Source: Amycolatopsis sp. WAC 01376 (GTDB taxonomy: Bacteria > Actinomycetota > Actinomycetes > Mycobacteriales > Pseudonocardiaceae). From it: a stretch of DNA of 64,000 nt. Positions 24,887 through 33,271 of the stretch are shown here, piece after piece (positions within the stretch are counted from its first letter, which is position 1; each line of letters starts with the position of its first letter). The notes beneath the pieces are model-generated. The model did no database searches, was not told the origin of the DNA, and saw nothing but the letters and a program-made list of their open reading frames with translations. The position numbers and the translations under genes are program-made. The stretch covers positions 124,001 through 188,000 of the forward strand of contig NZ_QHKL01000009.1 in the NCBI RefSeq assembly GCF_003947415.1, given 5' to 3'.

Positions 24887-26350
24887 GTGGTGTTTCTCGA
24901 CTCGTCGACGTGGACGGACCGGATCTTCGCCGGTGGTTCCTGGGTGCCAGGGTCCGGTGGCGTCCGTGACGTCATGGAGCCCGCGACCGGTGCGGTGCTG
25001 GGAAGCGTGGGGATCGCCTCGGCGGAGGACGCCGCGAAAGCGGCCGAGACCGCGGCCGAGGCGCAGCGGGCCTGGGCGGCGACACCGCACGTCCAGCGTG
25101 CCGCCGTCCTGCGCAAAGCCGCTCGGCTGTGGTCCGAGTACGCCGACGAGATCCGCTGGTGGAACATCCGCGAGGTCGGCGCCGTGCCGGGAGTCGCGGG
25201 CTTTTCGCTGCACGTCGCCGAGCAGGAGTGCTACGAGGCGGCGGCCCTGCCCGGCCGTCCGTACGGCGAACTCCTGCCGAGTGAGGAACCGCGGCTTTCG
25301 ATGGCGCGCCGCGTCCCGGCCGGGGTCGTCGCGGTGATCTCGCCGTTCAACATGCCGATCATCCTCGGCATCCGTTCGGTCGCCCCGGCGCTCGCGCTGG
25401 GGAACGCGGTCATCCTCAAGCCGGATCCGCGCACCGCCGTCACCGGTGGCGTGGTCCTCGCGCGGATCTTCGAGGAAGCCGGTCTGCCGCCGGGTGTGCT
25501 GCAGATGCTGCCGGGCGGCGCGGACGTCGGCGAGACGCTGGTGACGCATCCGGCGGTGCGGGTCATCTCGTTCACCGGGTCGACCGGTGCCGGGCGCAAG
25601 GTCGGCGAACTCGCCGGGAAGCACCTGAAGCGGGCACATCTGGAACTGGGCGGGAACTCGGCGCTCATCGTGCTCGACGACGCGGACGTCGACGAAGCCG
25701 CCGGTGTCGCCGCGTTCGGCTCCTTCTTCCACCAGGGCCAGATCTGCATGACCACCGGGCGGCACCTCGTGCACGAGCGACTCTACGACGACTTCGTCGA
25801 GCGGCTGGCGGCGAAGGCGGCCGCGTTGCGGGTGGGCGACCCGGCGCTGGACGAGGTCGCGCTCGGGCCGATCATCGACGCCGGACAGCGGGACAAGATC
25901 CACGAGCTCGTCGCGTCCAGTGTCGCGGCGGGGGCGCGGGTCGCCGCCGGCGCCGAATACGACGGGCTGTTCTACTCCGCGACGGTGCTCGCCGACGTGC
26001 CGCCGACGGCGCCCGCGGTCGCCGAAGAGATCTTCGGCCCGGTCGCGCCGGTCGTGCGGTTCTCCGACGCCGAGGAGGCCATCCGCCTCGCCACGGCGAG
26101 CGAATACGGGCTCTCGCTGGGGATCATCACCCGCGACGTCCTCAAAGGACTGGAGCTGGCCGACCGCGTCCCGACCGGGATCGTGCACATCAACGACCAG
26201 ACCGTCAGCGATGAGGCGAACAGCCCCTTCGGTGGCGTCGCCGCTTCGGGCACCGGAAGCCGTTTCGGCGGCGCGGCGGCGAACATCGAGGCCTTCACCG
26301 AGACGCGGTGGGTCACCGTCCGCAACCCGCCGCCCACCTACCCCTTCTGA
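24887..26350 (+). CDS. Benzaldehyde-type NAD(P)+ aldehyde dehydrogenase
   Basis: 487-residue ALDH-superfamily enzyme that oxidises (probably aromatic) aldehydes to acids. The cofactor motif SFTGSTGAGRKVGE, general-base glutamate in HLELGGNSALIVL (about residue 254) and nucleophile cysteine in FHQGQICMTT (about residue 287) are intact; EEIFGPVAPV and the C-terminal PFGGVAASGTGSRFGG follow. Overall it reads most like bacterial benzaldehyde/vanillin dehydrogenases. GTG 24887 is followed by another GTG. No degradation cluster flanks it, so the physiological aldehyde is unknown. It converges on a GNAT acetyltransferase gene. Confidence 0.87.
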   Translation: MVFLDSSTWTDRIFAGGSWVPGSGGVRDVMEPATGAVLGSVGIASAEDAAKAAETAAEAQRAWAATPHVQRAAVLRKAARLWSEYADEIRWWNIREVGAVPGVAGFSLHVAEQECYEAAALPGRPYGELLPSEEPRLSMARRVPAGVVAVISPFNMPIILGIRSVAPALALGNAVILKPDPRTAVTGGVVLARIFEEAGLPPGVLQMLPGGADVGETLVTHPAVRVISFTGSTGAGRKVGELAGKHLKRAHLELGGNSALIVLDDADVDEAAGVAAFGSFFHQGQICMTTGRHLVHERLYDDFVERLAAKAAALRVGDPALDEVALGPIIDAGQRDKIHELVASSVAAGARVAAGAEYDGLFYSATVLADVPPTAPAVAEEIFGPVAPVVRFSDAEEAIRLATASEYGLSLGIITRDVLKGLELADRVPTGIVHINDQTVSDEANSPFGGVAASGTGSRFGGAAANIEAFTETRWVTVRNPPPTYPF

Positions 26351-26354
26351 CCGC

Positions 26355-26464
26355 CCGCGTTTAGTCCTCTGGATGCGGTAGTTCGGATTACCAACGACCG
26401 CGTTTAGTCCTCTGAATGCGGTAGTTCGTGTCGCGTACTGCCGCATTCAGAGGACGAAATGCGG
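26355..26464. repeat. 43-bp direct repeat followed by an inverted copy (CCGC..TAGTCCTCTG family)
   Basis: CCGCGTTTAGTCCTCTG at 26355 recurs at 26398, exactly 43 bases later, each continuing RATGCGGTAGTTCG. An inverted copy CCGCATTCAGAGGACGAAAT follows at 26441-26464, so 26398-26421 and 26441-26464 form a hairpin with 24-base arms (two mismatches) and a 19-base loop. It lies between converging genes and probably terminates both. A single inverted copy sits at 35221-35246. Confidence 0.75.
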
Positions 26465-26470
26465 CGAGGG

Positions 26471-27001
26471 TCAGGCGGTGCGGCGCCAGCGGATGAGGCG
26501 TTCCCCGGTCGGGGCCGGTTCCAGTTCGGGCCCGACCAGGGTGAACCCGCATTTGCGGGCGACCGAGGCGGAAACCTCGTTCGTCTCCTCGTAGCGGTAA
26601 CTGACCTCGCGCAGGCCGAGCCCGCCGAAACCGAAGCGCAGGGCCGCGTTGAGCGCGGTGCTCGCGACGCCCTTGCCCCGCGACGCCGCGCGCACCCAGA
26701 CCGACGCCTCCGCGTACCCGGCGTCGAAATCGAGATCCCGCAGGCCGACCTCGCCCAGCAGCTCGCCGGTCGTCGGCTCGGCCACCGCCCAGGAACAGCG
26801 TTCGTCACCGGCCCACTGGGCCGTGCGCAACGCGACGTACTCGGTCGCCTCGTCCAGATCCCGCAAACGGTAGTTCAGGACGTACTTGCGATGCGTCGGG
26901 TCGGCGAAGGCCGCGACCAGCGCCGGACGGTCGTCGAGTGCCTTGTCCGCCCGCAGCTGCCGCAGGTAGTACTCGCCCGCGTTGATCTCCACCGGTTCCA
27001 C
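26471..27001 (-). CDS. GNAT-family N-acetyltransferase (RimJ/RimL-like)
   Basis: 176-residue acetyl-CoA-dependent acyltransferase. The acetyl-CoA loop is in VWVRAASRGKGVASTALNA (R/Q-x-x-G-x-G/A), preceded by GELLGEVGLRDLDFDAGYAEAS and followed by the typical ETNEVSASVARKCGFTLVG. This pattern resembles RimJ/RimL types that modify protein N-termini or antibiotics. Start at GTG 27001; an internal GTG three codons on is possible. It stands next to two DUF1707 genes on the same strand, 21 bases from the nearer. Substrate unknown. Confidence 0.83.
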   Translation of the reverse strand: MEPVEINAGEYYLRQLRADKALDDRPALVAAFADPTHRKYVLNYRLRDLDEATEYVALRTAQWAGDERCSWAVAEPTTGELLGEVGLRDLDFDAGYAEASVWVRAASRGKGVASTALNAALRFGFGGLGLREVSYRYEETNEVSASVARKCGFTLVGPELEPAPTGERLIRWRRTA

Positions 27002-27022
27002 CCTTCGAGGGTAACCGGCCCT

Positions 27023-27418
27023 TCAGCGACGGCGGCTCATGATCAGCGCGACCGCCAGCGGCAGCAGGAAGACCAGGAACGTCCCCCGGGTGAAGAAGAA
27101 CAGCGCGATCGCGACCGCCGCCGCGATCGGCACGGCGCTGGCCGTCAGCCATTTCGACGGCGGAGCGTCGTTCTTCGCGGACGCCTGCGCCACACCGGGC
27201 ATCGGCGGCAGGGGGAGCAGCGCGCCGGGCCGGGGCGAGGGCAGGTCCGTGAACAGCGGTTCGAGATCACTCACCATCCGCGCGGCGCTGATCTTCGCCG
27301 ACCGCGTACCGAACTCGTCGAGGTCCAGTCTGCCGGTGCGGACATGTTCTTCCAGCGCTTCGAGCGCGTCTTGGCGTTCGGCGTCGCTCAGCCGCATGTC
27401 CGGTCTCTCGGCACTCAC
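27023..27418 (-). CDS. DUF1707 domain membrane protein
   Basis: 131 residues. The N-terminal DUF1707 domain (MRLSDAERQDALEALEEHVRTG then GRLDLDEFGTR, ending in DLEPLFTDLP) is a SHOCT-like helical domain common in actinobacteria. A proline-rich linker leads to two hydrophobic segments at the C-terminus (ASAVPIAAAVAIALFFF and FLVFLLPLAVALIM). Related to the gene just upstream at 27439-27897, so the pair probably arose by duplication. No function is established for the family. Confidence 0.8.
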   Translation of the reverse strand: MSAERPDMRLSDAERQDALEALEEHVRTGRLDLDEFGTRSAKISAARMVSDLEPLFTDLPSPRPGALLPLPPMPGVAQASAKNDAPPSKWLTASAVPIAAAVAIALFFFTRGTFLVFLLPLAVALIMSRRR

Positions 27419-27438
27419 GACCCGAGTCTACGGGCGGA

Positions 27439-27897
27439 TCAGCCGTCCAGTTCCCGCCGACGTTGTTTCCCGAGCTTCTTGTGGGCGTTGTCCCAGCCCT
27501 TGCCCCAGATGCCTTCGCCGACGGCGCTGATCCCGATCGGGACGAGGATGAACCACCAGGTGACACCGGTGGTGATGATGAGCGCGATGGAGGCGATGAA
27601 GAGGATCGGCAGGAGCGCGCCCATGATCCGTTGCATCGGCGGGATGTCCGCCCACGCAGGTTTCCCCGGTTCGGTCACGGCGGCCTTGGGCGCGTCGAAA
27701 AGCGGATGTGGTTCGGGCAGGTCCGCGAAGATCCCGGACAGTTCGCCGCGGGTCTTGGCGGCGGTGACCTGAGCGGACCGCTCGCCGTACTCGTCGATGT
27801 CGATCCGGCCCACGCTCATGTGCTCGCCGAGCGCGGTCAGCGCGGACTCACGATCCTGATCACTGATCCGCAGCCGCGGAGACGGAACCTCGCTCAC
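27439..27897 (-). CDS. DUF1707 domain membrane protein with 2TM C-terminus
   Basis: 152 residues. DUF1707 domain at the N-terminus (LRISDQDRESALTALGEHMS, RIDIDEYGERSAQVTAAKT, GIFADLPEPHP), then two membrane segments (IMGALLPILFIASIALIITT and WFILVPIGISAVGEGIW) and a basic tail. It lies between the carboxylase alpha gene and the second DUF1707 gene, all on the minus strand with gaps of 46 and 20 bases. Possibly a small membrane regulator; this is inference from architecture only. Confidence 0.8.
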   Translation of the reverse strand: MSEVPSPRLRISDQDRESALTALGEHMSVGRIDIDEYGERSAQVTAAKTRGELSGIFADLPEPHPLFDAPKAAVTEPGKPAWADIPPMQRIMGALLPILFIASIALIITTGVTWWFILVPIGISAVGEGIWGKGWDNAHKKLGKQRRRELDG

Positions 27898-27943
27898 CTT
27901 TTCGATGGTAGGCCGAGCGAGGCCCCGTCGACCACGACAAACG

Positions 27944-29734
27944 TCAGTCTTTCAGCTCGAACAGCTGGGTTCCCTGGGTGACCGCCGCGCCGACCTCGAC
28001 CGAAAGCCCGGTCACGGTGCCCGCTTTGTGCGCGGTGACCGGGTTCTCCATCTTCATCGCTTCGAGCACGACGACCAGCTCGCCCGCTTCGACCCGCTGG
28101 CCCTCTTCGACGGCGATCTTGACGATGGTGCCCTGCATCGGCGCGGTGACCGCGTCGCCGCTCACCGCGGCCTTGGTGCCGCCCGCGCGTTTGCGCGGCT
28201 TGGCCTTCACGGCCGTCCCGCCGCCACCGGCGTCGAGCGAGAAACCACCGGGGAGCGACACTTCGAGGCGGCGTCCGCCGACCTCGACGACGACGTTCTG
28301 GCGGGGCTGCTCTTCCTCGGCCTCGGCGGCTTCCGGCGCCACGAAGGGTTCGATCCGGTTGTCGAATTCGGTCTCGATCCAGCGGGTGTGCACGCTGAAA
28401 CCGTTCTCGTCGCCGACGAAGGCCGGGTCGTTCACGATCACCCGGTGGAACGGCAGGACCGTCGCCATTCCGTCGGCGACCATCTCGGCGACCGCGCGGC
28501 GGCTGCGCTCGAGCGCGTTCTGCCGGTCCGAGCCGGTGACGATCAGCTTCGCGAGCATCGAGTCGAACTGGCCGCCGATGACGCTGCCGGATTCGACACC
28601 CGAGTCGACCCGGACCCCCGGGCCGCTGGGCGCGACGAACTTGGTCACGGTGCCGGGCGCGGGCAGGAACCCGCGGCCGGCGTCCTCGCCGTTGATGCGG
28701 AACTCGATCGAGTGGCCGCGCGGTTCCGGGTCCTCGGTGATGCGCAGCTTCTCGCCGCGTGCGATGCGGAACATCTCGCGCACGAGGTCGAGGCCCGTGG
28801 TCTCCTCGGACACCGGGTGCTCGACCTGGAGCCGCGTGTTGACCTCGAGGAACGAGATCGTGCCGTCGACCGCGACGAGGTACTCGACGGTCCCGGCGCC
28901 GTAGTAACCGGCTTCCTTGCAGATCGCCTTCGCGGACTCGTGGATGCGCTTGCGCTGGTCGTCGGTCAGGTACGGCGCGGGCGCCTCTTCGACCAGCTTC
29001 TGGTGGCGGCGCTGCAACGAGCAGTCCCGGGTGCCGACGACGATGGCGTTGCCGTGCTGGTCGGCGAGGACCTGGGCTTCGACGTGGCGCGGCTTGTCCA
29101 GGTAGCGCTCGACGAAGCATTCGCCGCGGCCGAAGGCGGAGATCGCCTCACGCGTCGCGGATTCGAAGAGCTCCGGGATCTCCTCGCGGGTGCGGGCGAC
29201 CTTCAGCCCGCGGCCGCCGCCGCCGAACGCCGCCTTGATCGCGACGGGCAGACCGTGCTCGTCGGCGAAGGCGATGATCTCGTCGGCGTTCGCGACGGGA
29301 TCCTTCGTACCGGGCACGAGCGGGGCTCCGGCACGCAGCGCGATGTGGCGCGCGGTGACCTTGTCGCCGAGGTCGCGGATGGCCTGCGGGCTCGGGCCGA
29401 TCCAAGTCAGCCCCGCGTCGATCACCGCCTGCGCGAAATCCGCGTTCTCGGAAAGGAACCCGTAGCCGGGGTGGACGGAGTCCGCGCCCGACCGCTTGGC
29501 GGCGTCGAGCAGCTTGTCGAAGACGAGGTAGCTCTCGGCGGCGGTGGTGCCGCCGAGGGCGAAGGCCTCGTCGGCGAGGCGGACATGGGGTGCGTCACGA
29601 TCCGGATCGGCGTAGACGGCCACGCTGGTCAGCCCGGCGTCCTTCGCCGCCCTGATCACCCGTACCGCGATTTCCCCGCGGTTCGCGATCAGGATCTTGG
29701 TCACCGGACCACCTGTGCCGGCCTGCTCGGTCAC
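27944..29734 (-). CDS. accA3: Acyl-CoA carboxylase alpha chain (biotin carboxylase + biotin carrier)
   Basis: 596-residue fusion of biotin carboxylase and biotin carboxyl carrier. N-terminal KILIANRGEIAVRVIRAAKD, ATP-grasp loop IKAAFGGGGRGLKV, catalytic FLEVNTRLQVEHPVSE and, near residue 560, the biotin-attachment motif EAMKMEN with about 35 residues after it. It carboxylates biotin for the beta chains (AccD at 39480-41117) to make malonyl- or methylmalonyl-CoA. GTG 29734 follows AGGAGGT by five bases. The biotin is attached by the ligase at 55502-56326. The ACC/PCC alpha chain is usually shared by several beta chains. Confidence 0.95.
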   Translation of the reverse strand: MTEQAGTGGPVTKILIANRGEIAVRVIRAAKDAGLTSVAVYADPDRDAPHVRLADEAFALGGTTAAESYLVFDKLLDAAKRSGADSVHPGYGFLSENADFAQAVIDAGLTWIGPSPQAIRDLGDKVTARHIALRAGAPLVPGTKDPVANADEIIAFADEHGLPVAIKAAFGGGGRGLKVARTREEIPELFESATREAISAFGRGECFVERYLDKPRHVEAQVLADQHGNAIVVGTRDCSLQRRHQKLVEEAPAPYLTDDQRKRIHESAKAICKEAGYYGAGTVEYLVAVDGTISFLEVNTRLQVEHPVSEETTGLDLVREMFRIARGEKLRITEDPEPRGHSIEFRINGEDAGRGFLPAPGTVTKFVAPSGPGVRVDSGVESGSVIGGQFDSMLAKLIVTGSDRQNALERSRRAVAEMVADGMATVLPFHRVIVNDPAFVGDENGFSVHTRWIETEFDNRIEPFVAPEAAEAEEEQPRQNVVVEVGGRRLEVSLPGGFSLDAGGGGTAVKAKPRKRAGGTKAAVSGDAVTAPMQGTIVKIAVEEGQRVEAGELVVVLEAMKMENPVTAHKAGTVTGLSVEVGAAVTQGTQLFELKD

Positions 29735-29841
29735 GCCGTACCTCCTGCGTTCGCACGTCGGGCCGCCCCGATGCGGCTCCGCAGCAGTTTACGGAAATTC
29801 CCGCCCCGATTAGTGAGAGCAAGGCCACCCAGTGACCTCTG

Positions 29842-29850
29842 TTTATACCA
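29842..29850 (-). promoter_or_regulatory. Candidate extended -10 promoter for the carboxylase alpha gene
   Basis: On the minus strand the sequence reads TGGTATAAA, an extended -10 element, about 110 bases before the GTG start. No good -35 box is seen, as is common with extended -10 promoters. The region 29735-29882 otherwise shows only an AT-rich patch. Confidence 0.4.
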
Positions 29851-29882
29851 GCGGCGACGGGTTCCGGTTCTTTTATCAGGCC

Positions 29883-30188
29883 CTACACCAGCGCTTCGCG
29901 GTGCCGCAGTTCTTCCGGAAGGTCGGAGTCGAGCACGATCAGGTCGTACGGCTGGGCCTGGTGAACCCGCCCGAGGTGCTCGGACTTGACCAGCGCCCAC
30001 GGCTGATGCGGGCCGCAGCACTCGACAAGGCGCTGCACGGTGCTGAAGGCGATCAATGCCGTCCGGCCGTCCTTGGTCGGGCGAAGTTCGATCTCGGCGC
30101 TCGTGAAGTCCTTCGGCTTTTTCGCCGTGGGAAGGAACAGGGCGTTGGGCAGTCCGGGGTTCGTCACGGGAACAACATAGCCGTGCAC
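29883..30188 (-). CDS. Small SAV_915-like protein, unknown function
   Basis: 101 residues starting at GTG 30188. The pattern ELRPTKDGRTALIAFSTVQRLVECCGPHQPWALVKSEHL is reminiscent of the SAV_915 (SseB-like) group of short actinobacterial proteins; I am only moderately sure. There are no membrane segments or catalytic motifs. It runs toward the carboxylase alpha gene with 148 bases between and is divergent from the protein at 30218. No role can be assigned. Confidence 0.6.
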   Translation of the reverse strand: MHGYVVPVTNPGLPNALFLPTAKKPKDFTSAEIELRPTKDGRTALIAFSTVQRLVECCGPHQPWALVKSEHLGRVHQAQPYDLIVLDSDLPEELRHREALV

Positions 30189-30217
30189 TCTGCGCTAGAT
30201 CACTTACGCTCTCGGAT

Positions 30218-30934
30218 ATGCGGACTCAGGAAGCGCGGGCGCCGCGATCCGTGCTGTTCACCGCACTGCTGGCGGTGGTGGTGACGGCGGGCGTGATCGT
30301 GGCCGTGATCCTGCTCCGCCCGGCCGCACCGATGCCCGCCGGAGACCCCGGCGTGCCTCCTGTTTCCGACGGCGCCCCGACCGCGCCCGGGGCCGACTGC
30401 GGCGACTCGGCCTGCCGGGAGATCGGCGCGATGACCGTCGGCGGGCTTCCCGTCGTGCTGCTGGCCGACGACGCGGGGAAGCAGGGTGTGGTCCGGATCG
30501 GCGCGGACACGGTGTACCCGCTGATCGTCAACGACCGGGGGGTCACCCTCAAGGGCGATTCTTTGCGCTGCGTCGACGGCGCGACGCCGGTCTGTCTGGT
30601 GCGCGGCGAAGTGAGCGGTGGCTCGGTCGGCGAGTTGTTCGTCGCGCGCGGCGGGATCTGGCGGGACACCGGGAAGCCGTACTTCTCCGACGCCGGGACG
30701 GTCGCCCTGAACGACGTGACCGCCGACGGGATCGCGGACGTCATCGTCGTGCGGCACGAGTGCCCCGGCGCGCAATCCGGCTCGGCTCGATGCCAGGCGG
30801 CGCCGGTGCTCGCCGAGGTCTACGACGTCGCCCGCGGCTCGGTGGGCTGCACGCGGCGGTACACCGCTCCTTCGGAACTGCGGGGGTGGCCGGACGTCCG
30901 GCTCACCAAGGCTGACCTGCGGGCCTGCCCCTGA
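30218..30934 (+). CDS. Membrane-anchored extracellular protein, unknown
   Basis: 238 residues. One N-terminal transmembrane anchor (SVLFTALLAVVVTAGVIVAVILL), a Pro-rich linker, and a mostly beta outside domain with about six cysteines (DCGDSACREIG, LRCVDGATPVCLV, ECPGAQSGSARCQ), likely disulfide-bonded. The segment NDVTADGIADVIVV resembles an FG-GAP/VCBS-type D-x-[DN]-G-x-D motif, so a small beta-propeller-like blade is possible. No family name recognised. It converges on the SDF symporter gene. Confidence 0.65.
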   Translation: MRTQEARAPRSVLFTALLAVVVTAGVIVAVILLRPAAPMPAGDPGVPPVSDGAPTAPGADCGDSACREIGAMTVGGLPVVLLADDAGKQGVVRIGADTVYPLIVNDRGVTLKGDSLRCVDGATPVCLVRGEVSGGSVGELFVARGGIWRDTGKPYFSDAGTVALNDVTADGIADVIVVRHECPGAQSGSARCQAAPVLAEVYDVARGSVGCTRRYTAPSELRGWPDVRLTKADLRACP

Positions 30935-30967
30935 AAGAAAGCAAGGGACCTTTGCTATCACGCCGGA

Positions 30968-31024
30968 AGTCGGTGAGGGCCTCCTTCCCTACCCTCAAGG
31001 TAGTGAAGGAGGCCCTCACCGACT
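30968..31024. terminator. 26-bp-arm inverted repeat between convergent genes
   Basis: Arms 30968-30993 and 30999-31024 (core GTCGGTGAGGGCCTCCTTC) pair with one mismatch around a 5-base loop. It lies between the unknown surface protein and the symporter, both ending here, so a bidirectional terminator is likely. Confidence 0.7.
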
Positions 31025-31063
31025 CCTGGTCCCTCAAGGAGACCTTCACGGACTTAAAGAACC

Positions 31064-32428
31064 TCAAGCACCCGCGGCAGCAGGCTCCTTCGCAGAGGTA
31101 GTAGCCGCTTCGCCGTCGGAAGTGGGCGAAGGGTCTGTCGGCGAGTTGAGCACGTCGTCGTCCAGCAGACCTTCGCTGCGCGCGACGACGACCGGCACGA
31201 CGATCTGGCCCGCGACGTTGGTCGCGGTCCGCATCATGTCCATGATCGGGTTCACCGAGTAGATCAGCGCGATCCCGAGCGCCACCTGCTGCGCGTCGAG
31301 TCCGATGAACGCGGTGGTCAGGGTCAGCGCGGTCAGCCAGCCGGTGGTGCCCGCAGTGGCCAGCGCGCCGAGCACGGCGACCACGACGATGCCGGCGTAC
31401 TGCCAGATGTTCAGCGAAACACCGGACAGGTTCGCGATGAAGATGGCGCCGATCGCGGGGAACACGGCGGCGCAGCCGTCCATCTTCGTGGCGCTGCCCA
31501 GCGGAGTCGCGAAGGCGGCGTACGCGGGCTGGACGCCCAGGTTCACGGCGGACTGCCGGGTCAGGGGCAGCGTCGCGCCCGAAGACTGCGAAGCGAACGC
31601 GAACTGGATCGCCGTGCCGGCCTTCGAGAAGAACGTCAGCGGGCTGACCTTCGCCACGAACTGCAGCAGGATCGGGTAGACCACGAACAGCACCAGCAAG
31701 CAGCCGACGTACACCGCGAGAGTGGTGGACAACAGCGGCCGGAACAGGGCGTCACCGTAGTTCGAGACCGCGGCGCCGATCAGGCCGATGATGCCGATCG
31801 GGGCGAGCCGGACGACCCAGCCGAGGTAGCGCTGGATGATCTCGAAAACGCTGGTGGTGAAGTCGACGAACGGCTTGGCCTTGTCGCCGAGGCTGTAGGC
31901 CGCGGCGCCGATCAGCACCGCGAGGAACAGCACCTGAAGGGTCTCGCCCTCGGTGAAGGCGGTGAAGAAGTTCTTCGGCAGGAAGCCTTCGACGAAGGCG
32001 CTCCAGGAGCCCCAGTTGTCGACGCTCTTGGTGGCCTTGTCGGCGTTCTTCGCGGTCGCGGCGACGCCTTCGCCGAGGCCGCCGCTGCCCGGGTTGAACA
32101 GCTTCGCGACGGCGATGCCGATCAGCGACGCGATGAACGAGGTGATCGCGAACCACAGCACGGTCTTGCCGCCCAGCCGAGCGGCCTTCTTGCCGCCGCC
32201 GAGGTTGCGCAGGCTGTTGATACCGACCACGATCGCCGTGAAGACCAGCGGGATCACCGCGATCTGCAGCAGCGTCGTGAAGATCGTGCCGATCTGGTCG
32301 AGCAGGTCGGTCAGCCAGCTCGCTTCGGTCGTCCTGGCGAGCACGCCGAGCAGGGCGCCCACGACGAGCGAGCCGAGGACCGCCGCCGCGAAGACCTTTG
32401 GCCTTGTGTAGGTCCGAATGAAAGACAC
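31064..32428 (-). CDS. Dicarboxylate/amino acid:cation symporter (SDF/DAACS family)
   Basis: 454-residue secondary transporter related to GltP and DctA that brings glutamate/aspartate or C4-dicarboxylates in with Na+ or H+. About eight membrane helices plus re-entrant loops: AFASQSSGATLPLTRQSAVNLG carries the serine-rich hairpin, and PLGSATKMDGCAAVFPAIGAIFIAN the second signature. A Ser/Ala-rich C-terminal tail is disordered. GTG 32428 has GGAG upstream. The exact substrate cannot be read from sequence; in the family the residues following NP-type motif (YSVNPIMDMMRTATNVAGQ) are conserved here. Confidence 0.9.
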   Translation of the reverse strand: MSFIRTYTRPKVFAAAVLGSLVVGALLGVLARTTEASWLTDLLDQIGTIFTTLLQIAVIPLVFTAIVVGINSLRNLGGGKKAARLGGKTVLWFAITSFIASLIGIAVAKLFNPGSGGLGEGVAATAKNADKATKSVDNWGSWSAFVEGFLPKNFFTAFTEGETLQVLFLAVLIGAAAYSLGDKAKPFVDFTTSVFEIIQRYLGWVVRLAPIGIIGLIGAAVSNYGDALFRPLLSTTLAVYVGCLLVLFVVYPILLQFVAKVSPLTFFSKAGTAIQFAFASQSSGATLPLTRQSAVNLGVQPAYAAFATPLGSATKMDGCAAVFPAIGAIFIANLSGVSLNIWQYAGIVVVAVLGALATAGTTGWLTALTLTTAFIGLDAQQVALGIALIYSVNPIMDMMRTATNVAGQIVVPVVVARSEGLLDDDVLNSPTDPSPTSDGEAATTSAKEPAAAGA

Positions 32429-32528
32429 GGGGCGACTCCGGTGCGTGAAAGTTTCCTGATTTCCCGAACGTGAAGAACGTTCGGCGAGGCAGGACTCTTC
32501 CGGATCACCCGATCGTGTGGGAGTCGTC

Positions 32529-33155
32529 TCAGGATGCGGGATGGGTCCACAGGTCGATGACGCTGACGCCGACCTCGGCCAGCAAGCGCCGGGTCAGCGG
32601 CAGGCTGATCCCGATGACGCTTGAGAAATCGCCGTCGATGCCCTCGATGAACCAGCCGCCGAGCCCGTCCAAGGTGAAACCTCCCGCAACCTGAAGCGGT
32701 TCGCCGGACGCGATGTAGGCCTCGATCTCTTCTTGCGACGGCGTGCCGAAGCGAACAGTGGTGCCTTCGGTGCCGGAGGCTTCCTTCGTCCTCACGCCGT
32801 CCTCGACGCGGATGATCGCGTGGCCGGTGAGAAGTTCCCCGGTTTTGCCCGCCATCGATGCCCATCGCTCGCGCGCGGCCTCCGGCGTGATCGGCTTCCC
32901 GACCATCTCGCCGTTGATCGACAGCATCGAATCGCAGCCCACGATGACCATGTCGGTGTGGCCGCCGAGTGCCTCGAAAACCGCTTCCGCCTTCGCGGCC
33001 GCGAGCGCGCGGACCAGCTCCTCCGGCGCCGGATCGGTCAGGGACGCGGCGACGGCGTCCTCGTCGACGCCGGAGACGACGACGCTCGGGTCGAAGCCGG
33101 CGGAACGCAGGACGCCGAGGCGGGCGGGGGACTGGGAAGCGAGGACGAAACGCAC
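32529..33155 (-). CDS. maf: Maf-like nucleoside triphosphate pyrophosphatase
   Basis: 208-residue house-cleaning enzyme that hydrolyses non-canonical or modified nucleotides to the monophosphate. LASQSPARLGVLRSAG is the N-terminal signature, VIVGCDSMLSINGEMVGKP carries the catalytic aspartate, and GGFTLDGLGGWFIEGIDGDFSSVIG the C-terminal motif. In mycobacteria maf sits between accA3 and accE5/accD5; here it keeps that relative order but is separated from accE by the glucosidase, exporter and regulator genes. Confidence 0.93.
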   Translation of the reverse strand: MRFVLASQSPARLGVLRSAGFDPSVVVSGVDEDAVAASLTDPAPEELVRALAAAKAEAVFEALGGHTDMVIVGCDSMLSINGEMVGKPITPEAARERWASMAGKTGELLTGHAIIRVEDGVRTKEASGTEGTTVRFGTPSQEEIEAYIASGEPLQVAGGFTLDGLGGWFIEGIDGDFSSVIGISLPLTRRLLAEVGVSVIDLWTHPAS

Positions 33156-33271
33156 TTGAAGGAAGGTACTCGACCGCCCTCCGTTGCCTGATTGTGACCT
33201 GGAACACCCGAACGTGGAGCTAGTTTGTTGTGGCGCGCAACATATGGATTGTTCGAGCTACGGAGGAACCA

